From contig DATCGY010000288.1 of the NCBI GenBank assembly GCA_036508635.1, positions 1 through 6,996 on the forward strand: 6,996 bases of DNA, in the 5' to 3' direction. Position numbers and translations under genes: made by a program. This document shows positions 1 through 5,925 of this stretch, one piece after another. Below the pieces are notes generated by a model. It searched no databases. It was not told where the DNA came from and worked only from the letters and a program-made list of their open reading frames with translations. The stretch is from FEN-727 sp036508635. GTDB taxonomy: Bacteria; Actinomycetota; Geothermincolia; Fen-727; Anoxymicrobiaceae. Positions within the stretch are counted from its first letter, which is position 1. The number at the start of each line of letters is the position of its first letter.

Positions 1-53
1 CCACAAGGATCTCCGCCCCTCAGCCCCACTCTCGTTTGACCCCGTCTTCTCCA

Positions 54-81
54 GCCCCCTTGAAGAAACAGATCTGATCCC
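54..81 (+). repeat. Dispersed repeat, copy 1 (inverted partner at 3513-3540)
   Basis: This 28-nt stretch matches the reverse complement of 3513-3540 at 25 of 28 positions. The longest shared cores are GCCCCCTT and AAGAAACAGAT. Copy 2 sits inside a larger hairpin (3499-3538); the second hairpin arm is not recognisable after copy 1, so this copy looks partial. It lies in the 237-nt stretch before the aldolase gene, in which I see no gene and no convincing promoter. Function is unknown; a REP-like or decayed mobile intergenic repeat is the most likely explanation. Confidence 0.55.
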
Positions 82-225
82 TGTTACCGGTGTTATCCAT
101 CAGGAGGACGAGTGATATCATTCGCATTAGCGATTACAGGCTGTGGGGATTCCGGCAGATTTAGCAAAGCTGGCAGCATGGAGGTCAAAGCCCGCATGGG
201 TTGAATAAGACATTGCCGGCATAGC

Positions 226-231
226 AGGGGG
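226..231 (+). promoter_or_regulatory. Ribosome binding site deciding the aldolase start
   Basis: AGGGGG lies 6 nt before the ATG at 238 but only 3 nt before the in-frame GTG at 235. The spacing favours ATG 238, and the resulting N-terminus (MDFDEIAGLLGKEAD) lines up well with the start of E. coli FbaB as I remember it. Confidence 0.6.
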
Positions 232-237
232 TAAGTG

Positions 238-1308
238 ATGGATTTCGATGAGATCGCCGGGCTTCTTGGTAAAGAAGCCGATAGCCTTTTGAAGTTCGAC
301 TCGCCGAAGGTCGGAAAAGAGAGCCTGCACGTGCCCGGCCCCGACTGGGTCCGTCGTATCTTCAAGCAGAGCGACAGGTCTGCGCCGGTCCTTCGCAGCC
401 TCGAGACGATGTTTAACCGAGGCAGGTTGGGAGGCACGGGCTATCTTTCCATCCTCCCCGTGGACCAGGGCATCGAGCACTCCGCGGGTGCCTCTTTCGC
501 TCCGAACCCGATCTACTTCGACCCCGAAAACATAGTCAAGCTGGCAATAGAAGCGGGGTGCAACGCGGTGGCGAGCACCCTGGGCGCGCTGGGTATCGTG
601 GCCCGCAAGTACGCGCACGAGATACCGTTTATCGTGAAGCTCAATCACAACGAGATGTTGAGTTACCCGAACACGAGCGATCAGACGCTGTACGCGAGCG
701 TGGAGCAGGCTTTCGAGATGGGAGCCGTAGCCGTGGGCGCGACCATCTACTTCGGATCTCCGGAGTCGCGCAGGCAGATCACAGAGATAAGCGAGGCATT
801 CGCGACGGCGCATGACCTTGGTATGGCGACCATCCTCTGGTGTTACGTTCGCAACGAGGCGTTCACTGTCGACGGCGTCAGCTACGAGACGTCCGCCGAC
901 CTCACGGGCCAGGCAAACCATATCGGCGCCACGATAGAGGCCGACATCATCAAGCAGAAGCAACCCGACGTGAACGGCGGGTTCAAGGCGGTCAACTCGC
1001 TTGGCGAACAGTACGGCAAGTACGACGAGAGGATGTACACGGAGCTCGCCAGCGACCACCCGATCGACCTCACGCGGTACCAGGTCGTCAATAACTTCAT
1101 GGGAAGGATCGGGCTCATCAACTCGGGTGGAGGGTCCGGCAAGAACGACCTCGCCATGGCCGTGCGAGCGGCGGTCATCAACAAGCGCGCCGGCGGGATG
1201 GGTCTCATCAGCGGCCGCAAGACGTTCCAGAGGCCGATGGAAGAGGGAATCGAGATATTCAACGCGATCCAGGACGTATTCCTCTGCGACGACATCACCG
1301 TTGCTTAA
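238..1308 (+). CDS. fbaB: Class I fructose-bisphosphate aldolase (FbaB/DhnA type)
   Basis: Cytoplasmic Schiff-base aldolase that reversibly cleaves fructose 1,6-bisphosphate to dihydroxyacetone phosphate and glyceraldehyde 3-phosphate in glycolysis and gluconeogenesis. The 356-residue product is close in length to E. coli FbaB (350) and resembles it along its whole length. Recognisable blocks are GTGYLSILPVDQG(I/V)EHSAG around residues 67-84, VKLNHNE at 133-139, the SADLTGQANH block followed by DIIKQK, NSGGG at 295-299 (phosphate binding in this family) and SGRKTF at 325-330. By family knowledge the Schiff-base lysine lies in the DIIKQK segment (K239 or K241). The ATG at 238 is preferred to GTG 235 on ribosome-site spacing. 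The gene stands alone: nothing precedes it on the same strand in the window, and it converges on the DUF6125-like gene with 68 nt between stops, where no clear terminator is visible. Confidence 0.96.
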   Translation: MDFDEIAGLLGKEADSLLKFDSPKVGKESLHVPGPDWVRRIFKQSDRSAPVLRSLETMFNRGRLGGTGYLSILPVDQGIEHSAGASFAPNPIYFDPENIVKLAIEAGCNAVASTLGALGIVARKYAHEIPFIVKLNHNEMLSYPNTSDQTLYASVEQAFEMGAVAVGATIYFGSPESRRQITEISEAFATAHDLGMATILWCYVRNEAFTVDGVSYETSADLTGQANHIGATIEADIIKQKQPDVNGGFKAVNSLGEQYGKYDERMYTELASDHPIDLTRYQVVNNFMGRIGLINSGGGSGKNDLAMAVRAAVINKRAGGMGLISGRKTFQRPMEEGIEIFNAIQDVFLCDDITVA

Positions 1309-1376
1309 ACCGCGTGGCGACCTCAACAGCATGCTACCGGCAGATATCAGGCTACGTCAACATAAAGTGATCTCGC

Positions 1377-1874
1377 TCAGCGAGCTCGCCTGATTATCCA
1401 TTCGCAGCGGTCGTGTCCACGCGGAAGGCTGTGGGTGATCTCGAACTCCAGCGACTGGTCGACCTGCTTCAACCAGTGGATGAAGGTATTGTTGTCGACT
1501 TCCTCGCACGGGACAAGGTCCTGGCGGCCGGCCCTCGAGAGGTTTTCCCACCAGGCGCAGTGCGGGACGGTGAGCACAGCGTTGTCCCCGTCGATCACTC
1601 GAGTCTTGCATACGGTCCCGTCGATCGCACACAGGACCTCCATGAGCGTGCCGACCGTTTCCATGCCGGGCGGATTCTCCGGGTCGGTCTCGATGCCCAT
1701 CGAACGCGCGACTCTCTTCAGCATCACCGTTCCGTAGTTTTTCCAGACATCCATGTCGAGCTCGAGCGCGGTCTCGAAGCCGAGCTTGCGCTCCGCCGCA
1801 AGGAACCACAGGCCGTCGATAGCCGTGATGGCCCCCATCCTGAGTTTCTCCATCTCCTCGCCGCTCATCTCCAA
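1377..1874 (-). CDS. DUF6125-like small protein (ATC-hydrolase-like)
   Basis: A 165-residue soluble protein with no signal peptide or membrane segment. The N-terminal pattern (EEMEKLRMGAITAIDGLWFLAAERKLGFETALELD, residues 6-40) and a cysteine-rich C-terminal half resemble DUF6125 proteins, which I associate with the L-2-amino-thiazoline-4-carboxylate hydrolase fold. The assignment is from memory of sequence style, and no reaction should be assumed. Polar residues likely to matter are H105-C106, C123, H148 and C157; the last precedes a closing EWIIRR strand typical of such proteins. The start is probably TTG at 1874, 8 nt after GGGGAGG; the ATG at 1868 is the alternative, 14 nt away. It follows the FAD oxidoreductase gene by 69 nt on the same strand, so the two are probably one transcript and may act on the same pathway. 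Confidence 0.7.
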   Translation of the reverse strand: MEMSGEEMEKLRMGAITAIDGLWFLAAERKLGFETALELDMDVWKNYGTVMLKRVARSMGIETDPENPPGMETVGTLMEVLCAIDGTVCKTRVIDGDNAVLTVPHCAWWENLSRAGRQDLVPCEEVDNNTFIHWLKQVDQSLEFEITHSLPRGHDRCEWIIRRAR

Positions 1875-1882
1875 GATCCGAA

Positions 1883-1889
1883 CCTCCCC
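1883..1889 (-). promoter_or_regulatory. Ribosome binding site for the DUF6125-like gene
   Basis: On the minus strand this reads GGGGAGG, ending 8 nt before TTG 1874 and 14 nt before ATG 1868. The spacing supports the rarer TTG start. The GGAG that overlaps the TTG codon abuts ATG 1868 with no spacer, so it is unlikely to serve that ATG. Confidence 0.5.
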
Positions 1890-1943
1890 GAAAGGGACGA
1901 GAGGGGCCTGGAGAGACCCCGCTCGAGTGTGTTTGGTGTGTGA

Positions 1944-3443
1944 CTATTCGTATTCCTGGACGAGGTCGGCGGCGATTATACCTGAGCTGACGACCGAGGG
2001 GACGCCGCCTCCGGGGTGGGTCGACGCGCCCGAGAGATAGAGACCCTTTATGGACTTTGACTTCGCCGAGGGCCTGAAGACCATTGAAGCAGTCGTCTCC
2101 TGCTGCAGGCCGTAGATCGCGCCCTCCGGGTTCAAAAGGCGCCTCTCGTAGTCGACCGGCGTGCACATCTCGACGACCTTCACGTGGTCTTTCAAGCCCG
2201 GCATCGCGTGCCTGGTCACGAAGTCGATGGATTTCTCGATGTACGCTTCCTTTTCCCTGTCCCACGTTGTCCCCTCGAGACGGTACGGTCCGGGAGTCAT
2301 GATGAGGTTGACCACGTGATGGCCTTTGGGTGCGAGCGACGGGTCGGATTCCGTGGGCCAGCAGATGAGGCTGAACATGTCGTCGGGAAGCTTGTTCTTC
2401 TTGTAGATGTTCCACCAGTAGTCGTCCATATCCTCGAGAGGCCTCGAGATGAGGGCGTGGTGGGCGTGCAGCTCGGGCTCGTAGTCGACGCCGAGGAAGA
2501 TCATCGGTACGGACATCGACGGCTCGTAGCTCTTTATGCCTACCCTGGCAAGCCAGGGCAGGTTCTCCTCGCCGATGAGCTTGAGATAAAGGGTCATTGC
2601 GTTGATGTTGCTGATCACGACGGGGGCGGTTATCGCGGTGCCGTCTGACAGGATTACGCCTTCAGCGGTGCGGTTGCGCACGATGACCCTGTCCACGCGC
2701 TGGCCGGTGCGGACCTCCATGCCGTACTTCTCGCCGCACCGCTTGTACGCGAGCGGTATCTCTATCATGCCGCCTTGGGGGTAATACGAACCTTCATGCT
2801 CTGTGTAGCCGAGCATCGCGTATACGCCGCCGCATAGCTCCGGGGGAAGCCCGAGGTAGAACGACTGGTACGCGGCCGTCTGCTGCATCGCGCTGGTCTT
2901 GAACCACTTCTTGATCACGTCTTCGTATGAGCTGGTGAAGAGCTCGCGGTATTTGAGGAGCGCCGGGTACTTCAGGAACAAGCCGGCGAAATCGCGCATC
3001 GTGACCATCGGGCTGCCCAGGACGGAATCGGTGGCAAGCTCGAGAAATTCCTTCATATAAGAGGCGAAAGCCGGCCACGCGGCGGCATCCTCGGGCGCGA
3101 CTTTCTTGATGACCTCGGCGGTGCCCTCCGAGGATATCGGGAACTGGAAGCGGGTTCCGTCCTTGAGGATGTAATCATATATCGGGTCGCAGGGGGACAG
3201 GTTGAGCTCCTTCTCCATGCTGGTCCCCAGCAAGTCAAAAGCCTTCTCCAGCGAGCCGACGACCTCGACGATGGAGGCGCCGATGTCGAAGTGGTATCCC
3301 TCCTTCTCGAACGTCGAGCAGCATCCTCCAACCAGGTCGCTCTGCTCGAGCACCAGGACCTTGCGGCCGCGCGCCGCGCTGATAGCGCCTGACGTAAGCC
3401 CGCCCAGCCCCGCCCCGATCACTATGACATCGTAATCAGCCAT
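1944..3443 (-). CDS. FAD-dependent oxidoreductase, phytoene desaturase (CrtI)/retinol saturase-like
   Basis: A 499-residue flavoprotein of the CrtI/CrtISO/RetSat amine-oxidase-like superfamily, whose members desaturate, isomerise or saturate polyene and isoprenoid chains. The N-terminus has the Rossmann dinucleotide motif VIVIGAGLGGLTSG (glycines 10, 12, 14, 15), with E33 in VLVLEQ as the likely FAD ribose ligand. It continues into VGGCCSTFEKEGYHFDIG, the usual second FAD-contacting block. The C-terminus (467-499) carries the family's closing flavin motif, GLYLSGASTHPGGGVPSV, then a helix. Length is normal for the family (about 490-510). ATG 3443 is preceded by GGGAGG with 7-nt spacing. No carotenoid synthase (CrtB) or other isoprenoid gene is in view, so a carotenoid substrate is not supported by context. 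The downstream partner is the DUF6125-like gene. The physiological substrate remains open. Confidence 0.88.
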   Translation of the reverse strand: MADYDVIVIGAGLGGLTSGAISAARGRKVLVLEQSDLVGGCCSTFEKEGYHFDIGASIVEVVGSLEKAFDLLGTSMEKELNLSPCDPIYDYILKDGTRFQFPISSEGTAEVIKKVAPEDAAAWPAFASYMKEFLELATDSVLGSPMVTMRDFAGLFLKYPALLKYRELFTSSYEDVIKKWFKTSAMQQTAAYQSFYLGLPPELCGGVYAMLGYTEHEGSYYPQGGMIEIPLAYKRCGEKYGMEVRTGQRVDRVIVRNRTAEGVILSDGTAITAPVVISNINAMTLYLKLIGEENLPWLARVGIKSYEPSMSVPMIFLGVDYEPELHAHHALISRPLEDMDDYWWNIYKKNKLPDDMFSLICWPTESDPSLAPKGHHVVNLIMTPGPYRLEGTTWDREKEAYIEKSIDFVTRHAMPGLKDHVKVVEMCTPVDYERRLLNPEGAIYGLQQETTASMVFRPSAKSKSIKGLYLSGASTHPGGGVPSVVSSGIIAADLVQEYE

Positions 3444-3461
3444 TTATTTGCCTCCCTTTTC

Positions 3462-3482
3462 TTCCTCCCCCTCGAGGAGGAA
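3462..3482 (-). repeat. Hairpin in the leader of the FAD oxidoreductase gene
   Basis: TTCCTCC (3462-3468) pairs with GGAGGAA (3476-3482) around a 7-nt loop containing part of a CTCGAG core. On the minus strand it lies just before the ribosome site GGGAGG (3456-3451) of the gene starting at 3443. It resembles the CTCGAG-centred palindrome at 3563-3586. It could be a terminator or repeat relic, or could affect translation; the sequence does not decide. Confidence 0.4.
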
Positions 3483-3498
3483 AAACTCCAAATCTTCT

Positions 3499-3540
3499 CC
3501 CCTTCAAAAAATGGGGTCACATCTGTTTCTTGAAGGGGGC
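3499..3540. repeat. Intergenic hairpin containing dispersed repeat copy 2
   Basis: CCCCTTCAAAAAA (3499-3511) pairs with TTTCTTGAAGGGG (3526-3538) at 12 of 13 positions, enclosing a 14-nt loop (TGGGGTCACATCTG). The segment 3513-3540, which covers most of the loop and the right arm, recurs inverted at 54-81 (25 of 28 identical). A self-complementary unit that is repeated in the window suggests a REP-like element or miniature mobile element. No transposase is nearby. Confidence 0.5.
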
Positions 3541-3562
3541 GTTAGCGCCACGCTCACCCCGA

Positions 3563-3586
3563 CCCTCCCCCCTCGAGGGGGAGGGG
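3563..3586 (-). terminator. CTCGAG-centred palindrome after the BKACE gene, possible terminator
   Basis: A near-perfect inverted repeat, CCCTCCCCCCTC/GAGGGGGAGGGG with one bulged base, begins 8 nt past the BKACE stop on the minus strand. The GC-rich stem would be very stable and its position fits transcript termination or 3'-end protection. No T-tract follows on the minus strand, so a classical intrinsic terminator is not demonstrated. Confidence 0.35.
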
Positions 3587-3594
3587 AATTTCGT

Positions 3595-4560
3595 CTAGTA
3601 CGATGATGGTGTTTGTGAGATGCCCAGCATCTCCCTGGCTTGCTCGGGTGTCGCTATCTCGCGGTTGAGATCTTTTGCTATCCTGACGATACGCGCCACC
3701 TGCTCGGCGTTGTCCTTCACTTTCCGCCCGCGCTTGTAGTAGAGGTTGTCTTCCATGCCGACCCTCACGTGGCCTCCCATCATGATGGACAGAGTGTTCA
3801 TCGGCAGTTGGAACGGCCCCACTCCGATCGTCGAGAATACTGACTGTGGTGGCAGCTCGTTGATCAGCCCGAGCAGGTTGGCGGGAGTCGGGAACGACGA
3901 TGTCTGGAACCCCATGACGTACTGGAAGTAGTACGGCGGCTCCAGGAGACCACCGGTGACCAGGTCGTTGAAGACCCAGTACTGTCCAGGATGGTATAGC
4001 TCCATCTCGGGCTTGATTCCCTTTTCCTTCATGGTCTGGGCGTACATGTTAATGTCGGCATAGCTGTTTGGTATGAGCCGGTCGTACACGAGTGCCGGCC
4101 GCGGGTGGAGGAACGGCTCGCCCCTCTCCTTTAGCGGCACTTTCAGCACGAACGGGCCGAGGTTCAGCGAGCAGAGCTCCGGGTTAGCGTAGATGCTGGC
4201 CATCCGCTGCTCCGTGGTCTGCTCAGGCCCGCCGCCCGTAGTGTTGTTGATGATTATCCTGGGACACTTGTCGCGGATCATAGAGTTGATCTTGATATAG
4301 TCCTCAGGGTTAGAGGAGGTCATCCACCAGATCTCGGGGTTGCGGGCATGCACGTGCACCGCGCTCGCGCCCGCCTCGTACGCGTCGAACGTCTGATGTG
4401 CCTGCTCCTCGGGGGTCTCCGGGAGGTTCTCGTGAGCCTCCTTGCCCTGGACCCCACCGGTTATGGCCACGGAGATTATCAGCGGTGAGAAGCCCTTCCT
4501 GGTGCGCTGCATCCACTCGTAGACGTTTCGGTAATCCCAGGTGTAGTCGTTGATGTCCAT
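3595..4560 (-). CDS. Beta-keto acid cleavage enzyme (BKACE, DUF849 family)
   Basis: A TIM-barrel zinc enzyme of the DUF849 family, typified by 3-keto-5-aminohexanoate cleavage enzyme (Kce). The family condenses a beta-keto acid with acetyl-CoA, giving acetoacetate plus a new acyl-CoA (or vice versa). Visible signatures: the N-terminal AITGG block (32-36), LPETPEEQA (46-54), zinc-binding H69 and H71 in AVHVHAR, NNTTGGG (105-111) and RVGMEDN (266-272). R266, E270 and D271 match Kce Arg226, Glu230 (zinc ligand) and Asp231 with a constant offset of 40. Kce Glu14, in its AITGAE motif, corresponds to V37, so substrate handling probably differs. About 23 extra residues precede the barrel compared with Kce. 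ATG 4560 follows a run of seven Gs with 6-nt spacing. The gene is divergent from a TetR gene and has its own strong promoter candidate (4685-4657). The substrate is unknown. Confidence 0.92.
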   Translation of the reverse strand: MDINDYTWDYRNVYEWMQRTRKGFSPLIISVAITGGVQGKEAHENLPETPEEQAHQTFDAYEAGASAVHVHARNPEIWWMTSSNPEDYIKINSMIRDKCPRIIINNTTGGGPEQTTEQRMASIYANPELCSLNLGPFVLKVPLKERGEPFLHPRPALVYDRLIPNSYADINMYAQTMKEKGIKPEMELYHPGQYWVFNDLVTGGLLEPPYYFQYVMGFQTSSFPTPANLLGLINELPPQSVFSTIGVGPFQLPMNTLSIMMGGHVRVGMEDNLYYKRGRKVKDNAEQVARIVRIAKDLNREIATPEQAREMLGISQTPSSY

Positions 4561-4629
4561 CTACATCCCCCCCGTAGCTCGGATTCCCGCCTCTTGTAAG
4601 AAACTCTTAAGAAAAAACTTCCAAAACCC

Positions 4630-4658
4630 TTTTCAGTTTACTGAACGGTAAGTAGAAT
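4630..4658 (+). promoter_or_regulatory. Weak candidate promoter for the tetR-DUF35-thiolase operon
   Basis: A -35-like TTTTCA (4630-4635) and -10-like TAGAAT (4653-4658) are separated by 17 nt and lead toward the regulator gene. They match the sigma70 consensus at 4 of 6 and 5 of 6 positions. The pair encloses the palindrome at 4639-4654, which would fit autorepression. The region is AT-rich, so a chance match is possible. Confidence 0.35.
4639..4654. promoter_or_regulatory. Predicted TetR-type operator (16-bp imperfect palindrome)
   Basis: TACTGAACGGTAAGTA is symmetric at 12 of 16 positions (TACTnAnCGnTnAGTA), centred on CG at 4646/4647. Length, CG centre and TACT/AGTA arms resemble operators of TetR-family regulators of acyl-CoA catabolism. 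It lies between the divergent BKACE and tetR genes. It covers the expected start point of the leftward promoter (about 4650) and lies within the rightward promoter candidate. An overlapping perfect palindrome, TTCAGT-TT-ACTGAA (4632-4645), is an alternative or additional site. Confidence 0.55.
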
Positions 4659-4685
4659 TATATGAACTGTCAGGCTGCGTGTAAA
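4657..4685 (-). promoter_or_regulatory. Sigma70-type promoter for the BKACE gene
   Basis: On the minus strand, -35 TTTACA (4685-4680, 5 of 6 to consensus) and a perfect -10 TATAAT (4662-4657) are separated by exactly 17 nt. Transcription would start near 4650, leaving a leader of about 90 nt before ATG 4560. The 7-bp direct repeat CAGGCTG (4671-4677 and 4686-4692) brackets part of the spacer and the -35 box; its meaning is unclear. Confidence 0.65.
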
Positions 4686-4732
4686 CAGGCTGATAAGGAT
4701 TCATCAAGAGAAAACGAATGAGACCCGGTGTC

Positions 4733-4739
4733 AGGGGAG
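4733..4739 (+). promoter_or_regulatory. Ribosome binding site deciding the TetR start
   Basis: AGGGGAG ends 1 nt before ATG 4741 but 7 nt before the in-frame ATG 4747. Normal spacing therefore favours the second ATG, shortening the protein by two residues. Confidence 0.6.
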
Positions 4740-4746
4740 AATGCGG

Positions 4747-5421
4747 ATGAAGAAAGTCCGATGGGAAGAGATCATGACCGTCGCGGCGCGGCTGTTCTGC
4801 GAGAAGGGCTACATGGCTACAACGATGGACGACATCGCAGCCGAGCTCTATATCACCAAGCCAGCCCTCTACTACTACATCAGGACGAAACACGACCTGC
4901 TGTACGAGATCTGCGAGGCCGCGATAAAGCGCTTGATGGAAGGCGTCGAGTCCATCGAGGCATCCGGCGGCACGCCGGAGGAGCGATTCCGCGAGCTGGT
5001 CAGGTGGCAGATCAACATGTTCTCCGAGCATGGCGACATCATAAACGTCTACCTCGCGGACGAGAGCGAGCTTCCGACCGAGAAGCGTGAGTACATCAGG
5101 GGACTCAGCCGCGAGTACGAATCGATATACAGGGAGCTGGTGCGGGAGCTCATCGATGAGGGGACCTTCAGGGAGATGAACATCCCGATGGCCGTGCGCG
5201 CCATCTCGGGCATGTGCAACTGGCTGTCCAACTGGTACAGGCCGGAGGGCAAGATGACAGCTGACGCCATCGCCGACCTCTTCCTCGACCTCATCTTCAA
5301 CGGATTCAGGAGCGATGCCGCAATACCAGGCGCGAGCGCCGGGGCCAAATCCGGGCGCGGTGCCAAAACCCCCGCACGACCGAAAGCCGTTGCGGCGCAA
5401 GCGGCTGCCAGGAAACGCTGA
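4747..5421 (+). CDS. TetR/AcrR-family transcriptional regulator
   Basis: A 224-residue DNA-binding repressor-type protein. The N-terminal domain is classical TetR: ARLFCEKGYMATTMDDIAAE leads into the helix-turn-helix (residues 25-48) with the hallmark TKPALYYYIRTK. The rest is the helical ligand-binding domain (about 55-188), of the kind seen in regulators of acyl-CoA and fatty-acid catabolism; ligands there are often acyl-CoA thioesters, an inference here. Residues 189-224 form an unusual low-complexity tail rich in Ala, Lys, Arg, Gly and Pro, ending ARKR and probably disordered. The gene is divergent from BKACE and is followed after 30 nt by the DUF35 gene, so it likely heads an operon and controls both directions through the palindrome at 4639-4654. 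ATG 4747 is chosen over 4741 on ribosome-site spacing. Confidence 0.95.
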   Translation: MKKVRWEEIMTVAARLFCEKGYMATTMDDIAAELYITKPALYYYIRTKHDLLYEICEAAIKRLMEGVESIEASGGTPEERFRELVRWQINMFSEHGDIINVYLADESELPTEKREYIRGLSREYESIYRELVRELIDEGTFREMNIPMAVRAISGMCNWLSNWYRPEGKMTADAIADLFLDLIFNGFRSDAAIPGASAGAKSGRGAKTPARPKAVAAQAAARKR

Positions 5422-5451
5422 GCCATCTTACTAAAAGGAGGAACCCGGGAT

Positions 5452-5925
5452 ATGGATGACTGGAGGGAGGCGCAGGAAGTCCTTGTGATGGACGGTGGGA
5501 TAAAGGTGCCGTACTCGTGGTCCGCGGGTGAGACCGGTACGAAGTACCTCGAGTCCCTGCGCGACGACAAGAAGTTCCTTGGAACGCGGTGCCCCGAGTG
5601 CGGTATCGTCTATCACATCCCAAGAAGGCACTGCCCGGACTGCTTCGGCGAGTGTGCCGAATGGGTCGAGCTGGGAAGCTCTGGGGAGATAGTGACCTTC
5701 ACCATCGCCCGCAATCACCACCCGCAGCTGTCGCCGCTCGAGGGCGTATTCGGATACGCGATCATCAAGCTTGACGGTGCGGACACGGGGTTTGTCCACC
5801 TCATCTCCGAGTTCGACGAATCGCAGCTCGCAAAGGGCGCGCGAGTCGAGGCGGTCTTCGCCGGGGAGAGGGAGGGGAGCATCCTTGACGTAAGGTACTT
5901 CCGCCCCGTAAAGGGGGCGAGCTGA
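5452..5925 (+). CDS. DUF35 zinc-ribbon/OB-fold protein (thiolase partner)
   Basis: A 157-residue protein with the standard DUF35 layout. N-terminal helices (about 1-45) lead into a rubredoxin-like zinc ribbon with C47-x2-C50 and C61-x2-C64, then an OB-fold from about residue 70 to the end (GEIVTFTIA, VFGYAIIKLDGADTGFVHLI, GARVEAVF). DUF35 proteins form complexes with thiolase-superfamily enzymes, as in archaeal acetoacetyl-CoA thiolase/HMG-CoA synthase assemblies and the Ltp2-DUF35 aldolase, where they help hold or channel CoA substrates. That role is inferred here from the gene being fused in position to a thiolase-like gene: its TGA (5923-5925) is directly followed by the ATG at 5926. A strong AAGGAGG (5435-5441) lies 10 nt before ATG 5452. 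It probably belongs to the tetR transcript. Confidence 0.93.
   Translation: MDDWREAQEVLVMDGGIKVPYSWSAGETGTKYLESLRDDKKFLGTRCPECGIVYHIPRRHCPDCFGECAEWVELGSSGEIVTFTIARNHHPQLSPLEGVFGYAIIKLDGADTGFVHLISEFDESQLAKGARVEAVFAGEREGSILDVRYFRPVKGAS

Noticed and set aside
60..88. Promoter for fbaB starting from TTGAAG at 60-65
   Set aside because: The hexamer 17 nt downstream (GTTACC) does not resemble a -10 box, and TTGAAG belongs to the repeat copy.
127..1332. 401-codon open frame on the minus strand opposite the aldolase gene
   Set aside because: It lies antisense to fbaB, its product is Arg/Val/His/Asp-rich with no recognisable domain, and fbaB explains the region. Long antisense frames are common in GC-rich DNA.
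1309..1376. Bidirectional terminator between the convergent fbaB and DUF6125-like genes
   Set aside because: I found no stable stem followed by a T-tract in either direction.
1357..2415. 352-codon minus-strand frame overlapping the DUF6125-like gene and the 3' part of the FAD oxidoreductase gene
   Set aside because: It is an out-of-frame reading of two genes with clear family matches; its product is Arg/Gly/Pro-rich with no motif.
1944..3443. Naming the flavoprotein crtI with a carotenoid substrate
   Set aside because: The superfamily is broad and no phytoene synthase or other isoprenoid gene is in the window, so only the fold and cofactor are supported.
54..3540. The segment as an intact transposon with terminal inverted repeats
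   Set aside because: No transposase is inside, the flanking bases show no target-site duplication, and copy 2 is part of its own hairpin, which fits a dispersed intergenic repeat better.
4633..5400. 255-codon minus-strand frame opposite the tetR gene
   Set aside because: It is antisense to a clear TetR protein, crosses the promoter/operator region and shows no domain.
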